Source: Mangrovibacterium marinum (lineage in GTDB: Bacteria > Bacteroidota > Bacteroidia > Bacteroidales > Prolixibacteraceae). From it: a stretch of 64,000 nucleotides of DNA. A model generated the notes under the pieces. It worked only from the letters and a program-made list of their open reading frames with translations, made no database searches and was not told the DNA's origin. The translations under genes were made by a program, and so were the position numbers. The stretch lies in the NCBI RefSeq assembly GCF_003046625.1, contig NZ_QAAD01000006.1:62001-126000 (forward strand), read 5' to 3'. The stretch's first letter is position 1, and each line of letters opens with the position of its first letter. Positions 57,328-64,000 of this stretch are shown here, one piece after another.

Positions 57328-58239
57328 TTAGTTGCCGGTAAGCTTCCGGAAGATGCTTTCGAGGCTGGTTTGTTGCTCGTGCATGGTGAGCATGGTGAGG
57401 TTGTTTTCAACGGCAAAACGAAAGAGTGCAGGGCGCACATCTCCGGTGCCGGCGGCGTGAATCAGAAAACTGTTGGCAGCGAGTTGTTCGATCGTGTTGG
57501 GAGCCAACGTTGAGCTTAGTTTTTCGACAGCTACCGGTTCTGCAAATTCAATCAATACCTGTTGGGTTGAGAATAGCTTGCCACTCTTGAGGTCGTTAAC
57601 CGGCTTGTCGGCAATCAATTTCCCTTTGTTGATGATGATCACCCGGTTGCAGATTGCTTCCACCTCCTGCATGATGTGGGTCGAAAACAGAACTGTCTTT
57701 TCGCGGCTGATGGTTTTTATTAAGCTGCGGATTTCGTCCAGCTGGTTGGGATCGAGTCCGGTGGTGGGCTCGTCTAAAATAAGAACCGAGGGATCGTGAA
57801 TTAAGGCTTGAGCCAAGCCAACACGCTGTCGGTATCCTTTGGACAGGGCCCCGATTTTTTTATGCTGCTCAGCTCCGAGGCCGGTCATCTCAATTACGCG
57901 ATCGGCCTGCTGCTTTTTGTTGGGCAGGCCATACATGCCGGCGGTGAGTTGTAAATATTCCTTGATATATAAATCAGTGTACAGCGGGTTGTGCTCGGGG
58001 AGGTAGCCAATTTGCCGGCGGATGTGTTTGTTGGCCGGTGCTACTTCCTGACCGTTTATGAGCACACGACCTTCGTCGGGCGCCAGGAAGCCGGTGATAA
58101 TTTTCATTAAAGTGGACTTGCCGGCACCGTTGGGACCCAGGAAACCGATTAATTCCCCGCTATTGAGCTCAATATGAAGGCTGTCAACTGCTTTTTGTTT
58201 TCCGTAGTACTTCGAAATGTTTTCAATCTGAATTGTCAT
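57328..58239 (-). CDS. gldA: ABC transporter ATP-binding protein GldA
   Basis: A 303-residue ATPase of the gliding-motility-associated ABC type. Walker A is GPNGAGKST near 36-44, the Q-loop region IGYLPEHNPLYTDLYIKEYL near 85, the signature LSKGYRQRVGLAQAL near 135, Walker B LILDEPTTGLDPNQ near 155, and the switch His in LFSTHIMQEVEAICNRV. The ~75-residue C-terminal extension (LIEFAEPVAVEKLSSTL ... LESIFRKLTGN) is typical of GldA/NodI-like exporters. The YLPEHNPLYTD segment and the length point to GldA. The partner permeases GldF and GldG are not in the window. In gliding species GldA supports motility; in others its role is less clear. Confidence 0.85.
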   Translation of the reverse strand: MTIQIENISKYYGKQKAVDSLHIELNSGELIGFLGPNGAGKSTLMKIITGFLAPDEGRVLINGQEVAPANKHIRRQIGYLPEHNPLYTDLYIKEYLQLTAGMYGLPNKKQQADRVIEMTGLGAEQHKKIGALSKGYRQRVGLAQALIHDPSVLILDEPTTGLDPNQLDEIRSLIKTISREKTVLFSTHIMQEVEAICNRVIIINKGKLIADKPVNDLKSGKLFSTQQVLIEFAEPVAVEKLSSTLAPNTIEQLAANSFLIHAAGTGDVRPALFRFAVENNLTMLTMHEQQTSLESIFRKLTGN

Positions 58240-58483
58240 CGCCTGCTGTTTGTCTCCAAAAATAAGGAAATCGGGCAGATCAGCTTACGAATAGATGTTT
58301 CAAATTTAATTTTCAGGTAATCTGCGATCCTTTATTTTGCGTTTCTTTTGTGTTCGAAAATTAGGGAGCTGCATATCAATCGGGCCTTTCGCGGCAGCTG
58401 CGGCTTGTTCGTGGGCAAGCGGGAAAGGTCGATTCGCAGGGGCGCGAAGACCTGCTAATTTCTAATAATTTAGGCTTTTCGAT

Positions 58484-58513
58484 TTTGTATTTATTAACTT
58501 TAATTTAACTTTG
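58484..58513 (+). promoter_or_regulatory. promoter of ispG
   Basis: TTTG (58484-58487) and TAACTTTG (58506-58513) with 18 bases between, an excellent match to the Bacteroidota -33/-7 consensus. The start codon of ispG lies 26 bases after the -7 element. The rest of 58240-58483 holds nothing I recognise. Confidence 0.75.
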
Positions 58514-58539
58514 TGGCTCTCAAAAATGCGTGACTGAAC

Positions 58540-60405
58540 ATGGAAGATCGGAATTTTAATTACATCAAGGATTTAACGAAGTATCAACGCCAGCAAACCT
58601 CTGTGGTTCACGTTGGTAAGATACCAGTGGGGGGAGATTATCCGGTCCGTATTCAATCAATGACTGATACAGATTCCAAGGATACAGATGCAACGGTAGA
58701 CCAGATTATTCGCATCATTAAGGCCGGAGCCGATTATGTTCGTGTTACTGTAAAGGGAATGAGCGATGCGGAAAACCTGAAAAATATTAAAAGTGAGTTG
58801 GTTGCCCGGGGCTACGAAAACTCGCTGATTGCGGATGTGCATTTCAACCCGAAGCTGGCCGAAATTGCGGCCAAGTACATCTCGAAAGTTCGAATTAATC
58901 CCGGAAATTTTTACGACAAACGAGCCCGTTTTGAGCGGCATATCTATACCGATGAGGAATATAAGGAGGAATTGCAACGAATTGAAGAACAGTTTGTTCC
59001 TTTTCTTGAGGTTTTGCGCGATACCAACACGGCTTTGCGGATTGGCGCCAACCAGGGATCGCTGTCGGATCGGATCATGAGCCGTTACGGTGACACTCCG
59101 GCGGGAATCAGCGAATCGGTGATGGAGTATTTGCGCATTTGTAAGAAAGTTAATTTCAACAATGTGGTCATCTCCATCAAATCGAGCAATACCCGGATGA
59201 TGGTGTATACCGTTCGTTTGCTGAATAAGCGTATGCGTCTGGAGGATATGGAATATCCGTTGCACCTGGGAGTTACCGAGGCTGGCGAAGGCGAAGACGG
59301 TCGTATAAAATCGGCTGTCGGTATCGGTGCCCTGCTGGTTGACGGTATTGGCGACACCATCCGCGTATCGTTGACCGAAGCGCCGGAACGCGAAATACCG
59401 GTGGCCCGGAAAATGGTCAACCACATTAAATCGTACCAAAATCATCAGAAGATTACAGCGCCTTTGTTTGCGCAGGTGAATCCGTTCGAGTATGAGCATC
59501 GCTCGACCCGCCCGGTGATGAATATGGGAGGCAAGCAGGTGCCTGTGGTGATTGCTGATCTGCGCGATCGCAATTTGTCGGAGATTTTGCCCTTGCGGGG
59601 CAAGCAAATTCCGGATTATTTTCTGAATCGCGATCAGATTCTGGATCTGGAAGGAAACGTGTATCCGATCCTGGACCTGGAAGAGTACCTGTTTGGGGGT
59701 AGCCACTGGGGACAGATGAAATTCATCCGGACCAACAAAATGGAGTTTGACCGTTTTATGGCGGAAAACCCCGAAATTATCATGAAGCTGAAGCAAACAC
59801 GCAAGACCGTGTTGATTTTGGAAAGCTTTAATAAAAACCCGTTTGCCGAGTTACGCGCCTTCTTCATGGCGTTGGAATCGCATATTTGGAAGGTTCCGGT
59901 AATCCTGATGCGCTCCTACAAGGAGAGTAGCCTGGAGGATCTTCAAATTAAGGCCTCTATCGACCTGGGCGGCCTGTTTATCGATGGCTACGGCGATGGT
60001 ATTTGCCTTACCAACGAAGGCGACAATATTACTTTCACGGATCTGAAAGATCTGAGTTTTTCAATTCTGCAGGCCAGCCGCATGCGGGTGTCGAAAACCG
60101 AGTTTGTAAGCTGCCCCGGATGTGGCCGTACGCAATTCGATTTGCACGAAACAACGCGCAACGTGAAGGCACACTTTAAACATCTGAATCATTTGAAAAT
60201 TGGGGTGATGGGTTGTGTGGTAAACGGCCCCGGCGAAATGGGTGATGTGGATTACGGTTTTGTTGGTGCGGGCAGCGGTAAGGTGAACCTGTACAAGGGG
60301 CAATCGCTGAAAAAACGGCATATTCCTTATGAGAATGCGGTTTATGAGCTGGAAAACCTGATCCGTGAAAACGGCGACTGGACCGATCCGGAAGAACAAA
60401 ATTAA
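58540..60405 (+). CDS. ispG: 4-hydroxy-3-methylbut-2-enyl diphosphate synthase, long three-domain form
   Basis: Converts MEcPP to HMBPP, the sixth step of the MEP isoprenoid pathway. The 621-residue product is the long GcpE form found in Bacteroidota, Chlamydiae and plants. It has a TIM barrel at ~20-290 (GDYPVRIQSMTDTDSKDTDAT, LIADVHFNPKLAEIAAKYISKVRINPGN), an inserted domain of ~230 residues at ~300-510, and the C-terminal [4Fe-4S] domain. The cluster cysteines are in CPGCGRT near 524 and GCVVNGPGE near 558, with ELENLIRENG at the end. E. coli IspG has ~370 residues and lacks the insert. It has its own strong promoter. The HAD phosphatase gene converges on it 4 bases after the stop. Confidence 0.96.
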   Translation: MEDRNFNYIKDLTKYQRQQTSVVHVGKIPVGGDYPVRIQSMTDTDSKDTDATVDQIIRIIKAGADYVRVTVKGMSDAENLKNIKSELVARGYENSLIADVHFNPKLAEIAAKYISKVRINPGNFYDKRARFERHIYTDEEYKEELQRIEEQFVPFLEVLRDTNTALRIGANQGSLSDRIMSRYGDTPAGISESVMEYLRICKKVNFNNVVISIKSSNTRMMVYTVRLLNKRMRLEDMEYPLHLGVTEAGEGEDGRIKSAVGIGALLVDGIGDTIRVSLTEAPEREIPVARKMVNHIKSYQNHQKITAPLFAQVNPFEYEHRSTRPVMNMGGKQVPVVIADLRDRNLSEILPLRGKQIPDYFLNRDQILDLEGNVYPILDLEEYLFGGSHWGQMKFIRTNKMEFDRFMAENPEIIMKLKQTRKTVLILESFNKNPFAELRAFFMALESHIWKVPVILMRSYKESSLEDLQIKASIDLGGLFIDGYGDGICLTNEGDNITFTDLKDLSFSILQASRMRVSKTEFVSCPGCGRTQFDLHETTRNVKAHFKHLNHLKIGVMGCVVNGPGEMGDVDYGFVGAGSGKVNLYKGQSLKKRHIPYENAVYELENLIRENGDWTDPEEQN

Positions 60406-60409
60406 GCGT

Positions 60410-61021
60410 TTAAAAGAAAGACAATAAATCAGAATCGGGTGTGAGCCAAATGGTGCTCATCCCCGTTTTTTTTGCGCTTTCCACATTCTCGTTCGAGTCG
60501 TCCACAAAGAGGGTTTCTTCGCCTTTCAAGCCGGCATCATTCAGGACATATTCGAAGGATTCGACGGCTGGTTTGCGAATGCCCATCTCATTCGAATAGT
60601 AATCCTTTACAAACAAATCGGAGAGGGAATGGGCAAATGTTTTTTGGAATAGTTGATGAAAGTGCCGAACATGGATGGCGTTGGTGTTTGAAAACAGATA
60701 CACCCGGTGCGTTAGGGCTAATTTGCGGACCAGCTCAATTCGTTCCGGAAAATAGTCCAGAATCATGGCACACCAGGCTTGGTCAATATCCTGGTCGCTG
60801 GCAGCCCGGGGCAGTAGCCGGCGAATACCGTCCCGAAATTCATGCTCGCTAAGCTTACCGGCTTCCATATCCAGAAAAACGGGATGATTGTATCCCCAGC
60901 CACCGGGTTTAATCAGCTCGGGTAGCCCCAACTCCCCGAATGCGCGGATTGTTCGCTGTGCATCAATTTTTAAAAGAACACCCCCCAAATCGAAGATGAT
61001 ATTTTTAATTGCTTTTGTCAT
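60410..61021 (-). CDS. HAD-superfamily hydrolase (phosphatase)
   Basis: A 203-residue haloacid-dehalogenase-like phosphatase. Motif I is NIIFDLGGVLL (the second Asp of the usual DxD is Gly here, so the pattern is DLGGVL, normal for the YihX/epoxide-hydrolase-like group). Motif II is YLFSNTNAIH, motif III the lysine in GIRKPAVESFEYVL, and motif IV LFVDDSNENVESAKKTG. The closest known groups are YihX-like glucose-1-phosphate phosphatases; the substrate cannot be fixed. The start is the ATG at 61021 (MTKAIKN), within a row of possible starts. It ends 4 bases from the ispG stop on the other strand. Confidence 0.88.
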   Translation of the reverse strand: MTKAIKNIIFDLGGVLLKIDAQRTIRAFGELGLPELIKPGGWGYNHPVFLDMEAGKLSEHEFRDGIRRLLPRAASDQDIDQAWCAMILDYFPERIELVRKLALTHRVYLFSNTNAIHVRHFHQLFQKTFAHSLSDLFVKDYYSNEMGIRKPAVESFEYVLNDAGLKGEETLFVDDSNENVESAKKTGMSTIWLTPDSDLLSFF

Positions 61022-61191
61022 GACCATTGTATTTCGGAAATTGAGCTGCAAAGCTAATAAACCAAGCAGAAAATTGGAGAATCAAGCCCCAAAACGATGG
61101 ATAAACAGATCTGTTTCTGATCGAGCGGAAGGTGGTTGGCAGCGAAGGATCGCAGAAGCGTGTTTATGTCAATTTTTGAATATTCGCAGTA

Positions 61192-61223
61192 TAAACCGGG
61201 TTAGCCCGTACTAACCCGGTTTA
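61192..61223 (-). terminator. hairpin terminator of the GH3 gene
   Basis: Perfect 13-bp arms TAAACCGGGTTAG / CTAACCCGGTTTA around a 6-base loop, 13 bases after the GH3 stop. The T run after it is short (three T in the stem end), so termination may be partial. Confidence 0.7.
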
Positions 61224-61235
61224 CTGCCTGCCGGT

Positions 61236-63527
61236 TTAGTGGATGGAAAATTCAGTGTGCAAGCCTTCTGCTGAGTTTGGACCGACCCAAAGATCAAAGT
61301 CTCCTGCTTCAACCAAAAACTGTCCCTTGCCATTGTAAAAACCGAGTTCTTTGGCCGTTAGCTTAAATTTGATTGTAACAGTTTCTCCGGCTTTGATCAT
61401 CCGTTTTTCGAACCCTTTCAGTTCCTTTACGGGCCGAACGATGCTGGCTACACGGTCTCTGATATAAAGCTGAATGACTTCTTCTCCATTTGTTGAACTG
61501 GTGTTGCTAACCTGAACACTCACCTCAAATTGCTGCGGACCTGTTTGCTGCACAGATAAGCCAGAGTACTCAAAGGTTGAGTAGCTTAGTCCATAGCCAA
61601 AAGGAAACAAGGGTTGGTGGGTTTGATCCATGTAGTGAGGCCAAAAGACCTCGGTCTTCGGTCCCGGTCGGCCAGTGCTGAAAGCGTTGTAATAAACAGG
61701 GATGTGTGCTACACTACGTGGAAAGGTCATCGGTAATTTGCCGGAAGGGTTATAGTCGCCAAAAAGCACTTGTACAATGGCGTTGCCTGCTTGTATTCCC
61801 GGTTGCCAGGCTTCCACGATGGCTGGAACATGCTCCTCGGCCCAGCAAACAGTTAGCGGGCGACCATTCATCAGTACCAGAACGATGTTGGGATTAACTT
61901 GGTATACCGCTTCCAGCAGCTCTTGCTGTAATCCGGGCAGGCCAAGGTCAGCACGGGATCTGGCTTCGCCGCTATGCAGTCCGTGTTCTCCCAAGACCAT
62001 GATCACGACTTCCGATTGTTTGGCCAGTTTCAGCGCTTCGGCAAAACCACTTCGGTCGGTGGTGTTGATTTCAAGTTCGGTGGCAAATGCTTCGGGACCG
62101 GTAACAAGCCTGGCACCTTCGGCATAGCTTGCGTCCGGGCAGTAGCTGGTCAGTCCTTCGAGCACGGAAACGGCCGTATTGTCGTCGCCGGCCATGCGCC
62201 AGTTGCCCAGCGGGCTGTTTTTGTCGTTTGCCAAGGCGCCGATGACGGCTATTTTCTTCTGTGTTTTCTTTAGTGGCAACAGGCTGTTTTGGTTTTTTAG
62301 CAGAACAATCGATTTTCGGGCCATATCCAGCGCAGCGGCAATATGATCGGGGTGGAAGAGTAGCTCTTTTTCTCTGTTCTCATCACAGTATCGGTATGGA
62401 TCGTCGAACAGACCGAGTTCAAATTTTACGCGGAGAATGCGCCGTACGGCATCGTCAATAACTTTTTCGCGTACTTTGCCGTTTTTCACAGCATCAACCA
62501 AATTCGCGACATTGGCATAGCTTTCCATATCCATGTCGGAACCGGCGTTGGTGGCTTTTATGGCCACATCTTCCAGGTCTTTGGCGTATCCGTGGGCGAT
62601 CATCTCGGCGCCGCTGCTCCAGTCGCTCACGACAAAGCCGCTGAATTCCCAGTTGCCTTTCAGCACATCGCGCAGCAAAAACTCATTGGCCGTCGCCGGA
62701 ATTCCGTTGATGATATTGAATGAGTTCATAATCGTCTTCACATCAGCTTCCTCAATGGCTGCTTTGAAGGGGGGGAAGATGACGTTGTACAGCGTGCTGG
62801 TGCTGACATCGACCGTATTGTAATCGCGTCCGCCTTCGGCAAATCCGTAGCCGGCCCAGTGTTTGGCACAGGCCGCAATAGTATTGTTGGCACTTAAATC
62901 GTCGCCCTGAAATCCTTTAATGCGGGCAACGCCAATTTTACTTCCCAGGTAGGGATCTTCGCCTGCCCCTTCCATTACCCGTCCCCATCGGGGATCGCGC
63001 GAAATGTCGACCATGGGTGCAAAGGTCCAGTTGAGGCCTTCGGCTGAAGCTTCAACTGCGGCAACTCGGGCTGACTTTTCAATCGCTTCCAGGTCCCAGC
63101 TGGCGGACTCGGCCAAAGGGATGGGGAAGATTGTTTTATGACCGTGAATCACATCGAAGCCAAAGATCATGGGAATTCCCAGCCGGGAGCTGTCAACGGC
63201 TAACTGTTGCATTTTGCGCACGTTTTCGGCCCCTTTTACATTGAGCATCGATCCAACAAGGCCGTGTTTGATATGCTCGTACTTGTTTTTGGCATTTCCC
63301 TCGGAAGGGGCGGGCCCGGTCATGTCGTAAAAGCCGTTGTATTGATTCATCTGGCCCACTTTTTCTTCCAGTGTCATTTGGGCAATCAGATCGTCTATCT
63401 GCTGCTCGATGCTCTTTTCTGCTTGTTCTTTTGGTGAAGAGCAGGCTGATGAAAGTGCCAGTAAAAGTGTACAAAGCCAATAGACTGGTTGGTGAAGCTG
63501 ATGGTGTATTTGTTTCTTGTGTATCAT
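61236..63527 (-). CDS. bglX: beta-glucosidase, glycoside hydrolase family 3
   Basis: A 763-residue exo-acting beta-glucosidase. It has a lipoprotein signal with lipobox LALSSAC near 25-31. The GH3 N-terminal barrel spans ~45-370 (IDDLIAQMTLEEKVGQMNQ, GFDVIHGHKTIFPIPLAESASWD, RDPRWGRVMEGAGEDPYL). The nucleophile is the Asp in FVVSDWSSGAEM near 301. The GH3 C-terminal domain (ENQNSLLPLKK for the KN motif as VLLKNQNSLLPL; LGEHGLHSGEARSRADLGLPG) and a fibronectin-III-like end (EVIQLYIRDRVASIVRPVKELKGFEK) complete the BglX layout. It is anchored in the envelope, facing the periplasm or surface. The neighbouring GH16 beta-glucanase suggests it finishes digestion of beta-1,3/1,4-glucan oligomers such as laminarin. 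Confidence 0.94.
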   Translation of the reverse strand: MIHKKQIHHQLHQPVYWLCTLLLALSSACSSPKEQAEKSIEQQIDDLIAQMTLEEKVGQMNQYNGFYDMTGPAPSEGNAKNKYEHIKHGLVGSMLNVKGAENVRKMQQLAVDSSRLGIPMIFGFDVIHGHKTIFPIPLAESASWDLEAIEKSARVAAVEASAEGLNWTFAPMVDISRDPRWGRVMEGAGEDPYLGSKIGVARIKGFQGDDLSANNTIAACAKHWAGYGFAEGGRDYNTVDVSTSTLYNVIFPPFKAAIEEADVKTIMNSFNIINGIPATANEFLLRDVLKGNWEFSGFVVSDWSSGAEMIAHGYAKDLEDVAIKATNAGSDMDMESYANVANLVDAVKNGKVREKVIDDAVRRILRVKFELGLFDDPYRYCDENREKELLFHPDHIAAALDMARKSIVLLKNQNSLLPLKKTQKKIAVIGALANDKNSPLGNWRMAGDDNTAVSVLEGLTSYCPDASYAEGARLVTGPEAFATELEINTTDRSGFAEALKLAKQSEVVIMVLGEHGLHSGEARSRADLGLPGLQQELLEAVYQVNPNIVLVLMNGRPLTVCWAEEHVPAIVEAWQPGIQAGNAIVQVLFGDYNPSGKLPMTFPRSVAHIPVYYNAFSTGRPGPKTEVFWPHYMDQTHQPLFPFGYGLSYSTFEYSGLSVQQTGPQQFEVSVQVSNTSSTNGEEVIQLYIRDRVASIVRPVKELKGFEKRMIKAGETVTIKFKLTAKELGFYNGKGQFLVEAGDFDLWVGPNSAEGLHTEFSIH

Positions 63528-63689
63528 ATTTTAGCGATGAGTTTTTTATCCTTTTTTCAGCCTTGTCGTGTTTGCACGATTTCAACTAAAAAATAGGATC
63601 TTAAATGTTGGTATTGCGGAATTGGCCGGCGTGTATGTTCGCCCGGCTGATATGCGGCCAACCTCTGCAGCGGGAGCGTTGCGAAGGTT

Positions 63690-63715
63690 CCGGAGGAGCA
63701 CACAGGCTCCTCCGG
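63690..63715 (-). terminator. hairpin after the GH16 gene
   Basis: Perfect 10-bp arms CCGGAGGAGC / GCTCCTCCGG with a 6-base loop, 24 bases after the GH16 stop. No T run follows on the minus strand, so it may be an mRNA-stabilising or partial terminator between the GH16 and GH3 genes. Confidence 0.55.
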
Positions 63716-63739
63716 GATTGCCTGGAATACAGAAATCGG

Positions 63740-64000
63740 TTAATCGGTATTTTGATAAACCCGCACATAGTCGATCTCCATGGTGGCTTGCGTGAACGAG
63801 GGGTCAATGGTGCCCCCCAGCGTACCTCCCATGGCTACATTAAGAATCAGAAACTGGTCGGCATCGAAGGGCCAGTGGGCAGCATCTTTAGTTTGCGGAA
63901 CATAGGTGTAGTAGATTTCGCCGTCAATCAGAAAAGAGATCTCATTAGGCGACCAGTTGACCGAGTAAATATGGAAGGCTTCGGAGGCGTCGGCAACAAC
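63740..64000 (-). CDS. glycoside hydrolase family 16 beta-glucanase, C-terminal part (5' end outside window)
   Basis: The last 86 residues of an exported endo-beta-glucanase; the N-terminus with the catalytic ExDxxE lies beyond base 64000. The visible translation has FHIYSVNWSPNEISFLIDG, then FDADQFLILNVAMGG and the end MEIDYVRVYQNTD before a TAA at 63740-63742. The pattern of FHxYxxxWxPxxIxFxxDG, then FxLILNxAxGG, then MxIDYVRVYQ is diagnostic of GH16 laminarinase-like enzymes (beta-1,3 or mixed-linkage glucan). It lies upstream of the GH3 gene in the same direction, with 212 bases and a hairpin between. Together they look like the end of a beta-glucan utilisation cluster. Confidence 0.9.
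   Translation of the reverse strand, partial: VVADASEAFHIYSVNWSPNEISFLIDGEIYYTYVPQTKDAAHWPFDADQFLILNVAMGGTLGGTIDPSFTQATMEIDYVRVYQNTD

Noticed and set aside
58657-59796. Minus-strand ORF of 379 codons
   Set aside because: Antisense shadow of ispG with no family resemblance.

Overview
The window is a chromosomal segment of a member of the Bacteroidota, probably a marine or sediment Bacteroidales/Marinilabiliales type; the lower rank is inference. The evidence is the gene content: carboxypeptidase-regulatory-domain TonB receptors, a FecI/FecR pair, a type IX secretion (T9SS) sorting domain, a DUF4271-hemD-rnpA cluster, fused DAHP synthase/chorismate mutase, the long three-domain IspG and GldA. 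Promoters also follow the Bacteroidota -33 TTTG / -7 TAnnTTTG form. I found no tRNA, rRNA, CRISPR array, intact insertion sequence or prophage.

Layout. 1-6060: a truncated MFS transporter, then an ECF sigma / FecR anti-sigma cassette. Its downstream STN-domain genes are not a TonB receptor but a double-retropepsin/PDZ protein and a CarboxypepD protein, followed by a 21-bp tandem repeat. 6317-15186: lplA, an orphan TonB receptor, a dtd-mazG-deoC run, murQ divergent from a sodium:solute symporter, and a polyprenyl diphosphate synthase. 15391-25168: an ArsR regulator with a palindromic operator, polA, and a TolC/HlyD/RND efflux operon ending in a PII-like protein and a DUF2892 protein. 25351-31233: dus, DUF4271-hemD-rnpA, and a tyrA-aroF operon preceded by an aromatic leader peptide and an attenuator.

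31318-39700: a T9SS-exported HExxH protein, a GH32-family protein that lacks all three catalytic carboxylates, rnr, a TetR regulator and two small exported proteins. 39900-52670: a complete phosphate-starvation region, with porin-pstS-pstC-pstA-pstB-phoU-phoB-phoR followed by a surface lipoprotein and a TonB receptor. The porin and lipoprotein promoters each carry four 11-bp direct repeats that look like a Pho box. 52700-55144: a repeat-rich gene-free stretch, then metK with a candidate SAM-II-type riboswitch. 55285-64000: a membrane protein, a TPR protein, gldA, ispG, a HAD phosphatase, a GH3 beta-glucosidase and the end of a GH16 beta-glucanase, probably the edge of a beta-glucan utilisation locus.

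The best candidates for new biology are the protease-coupled FecI/FecR cassette, the aromatic attenuator, the putative Bacteroidota Pho box with its TonB receptor targets, the GH32 pseudoenzyme, and two families of dispersed intergenic repeats.
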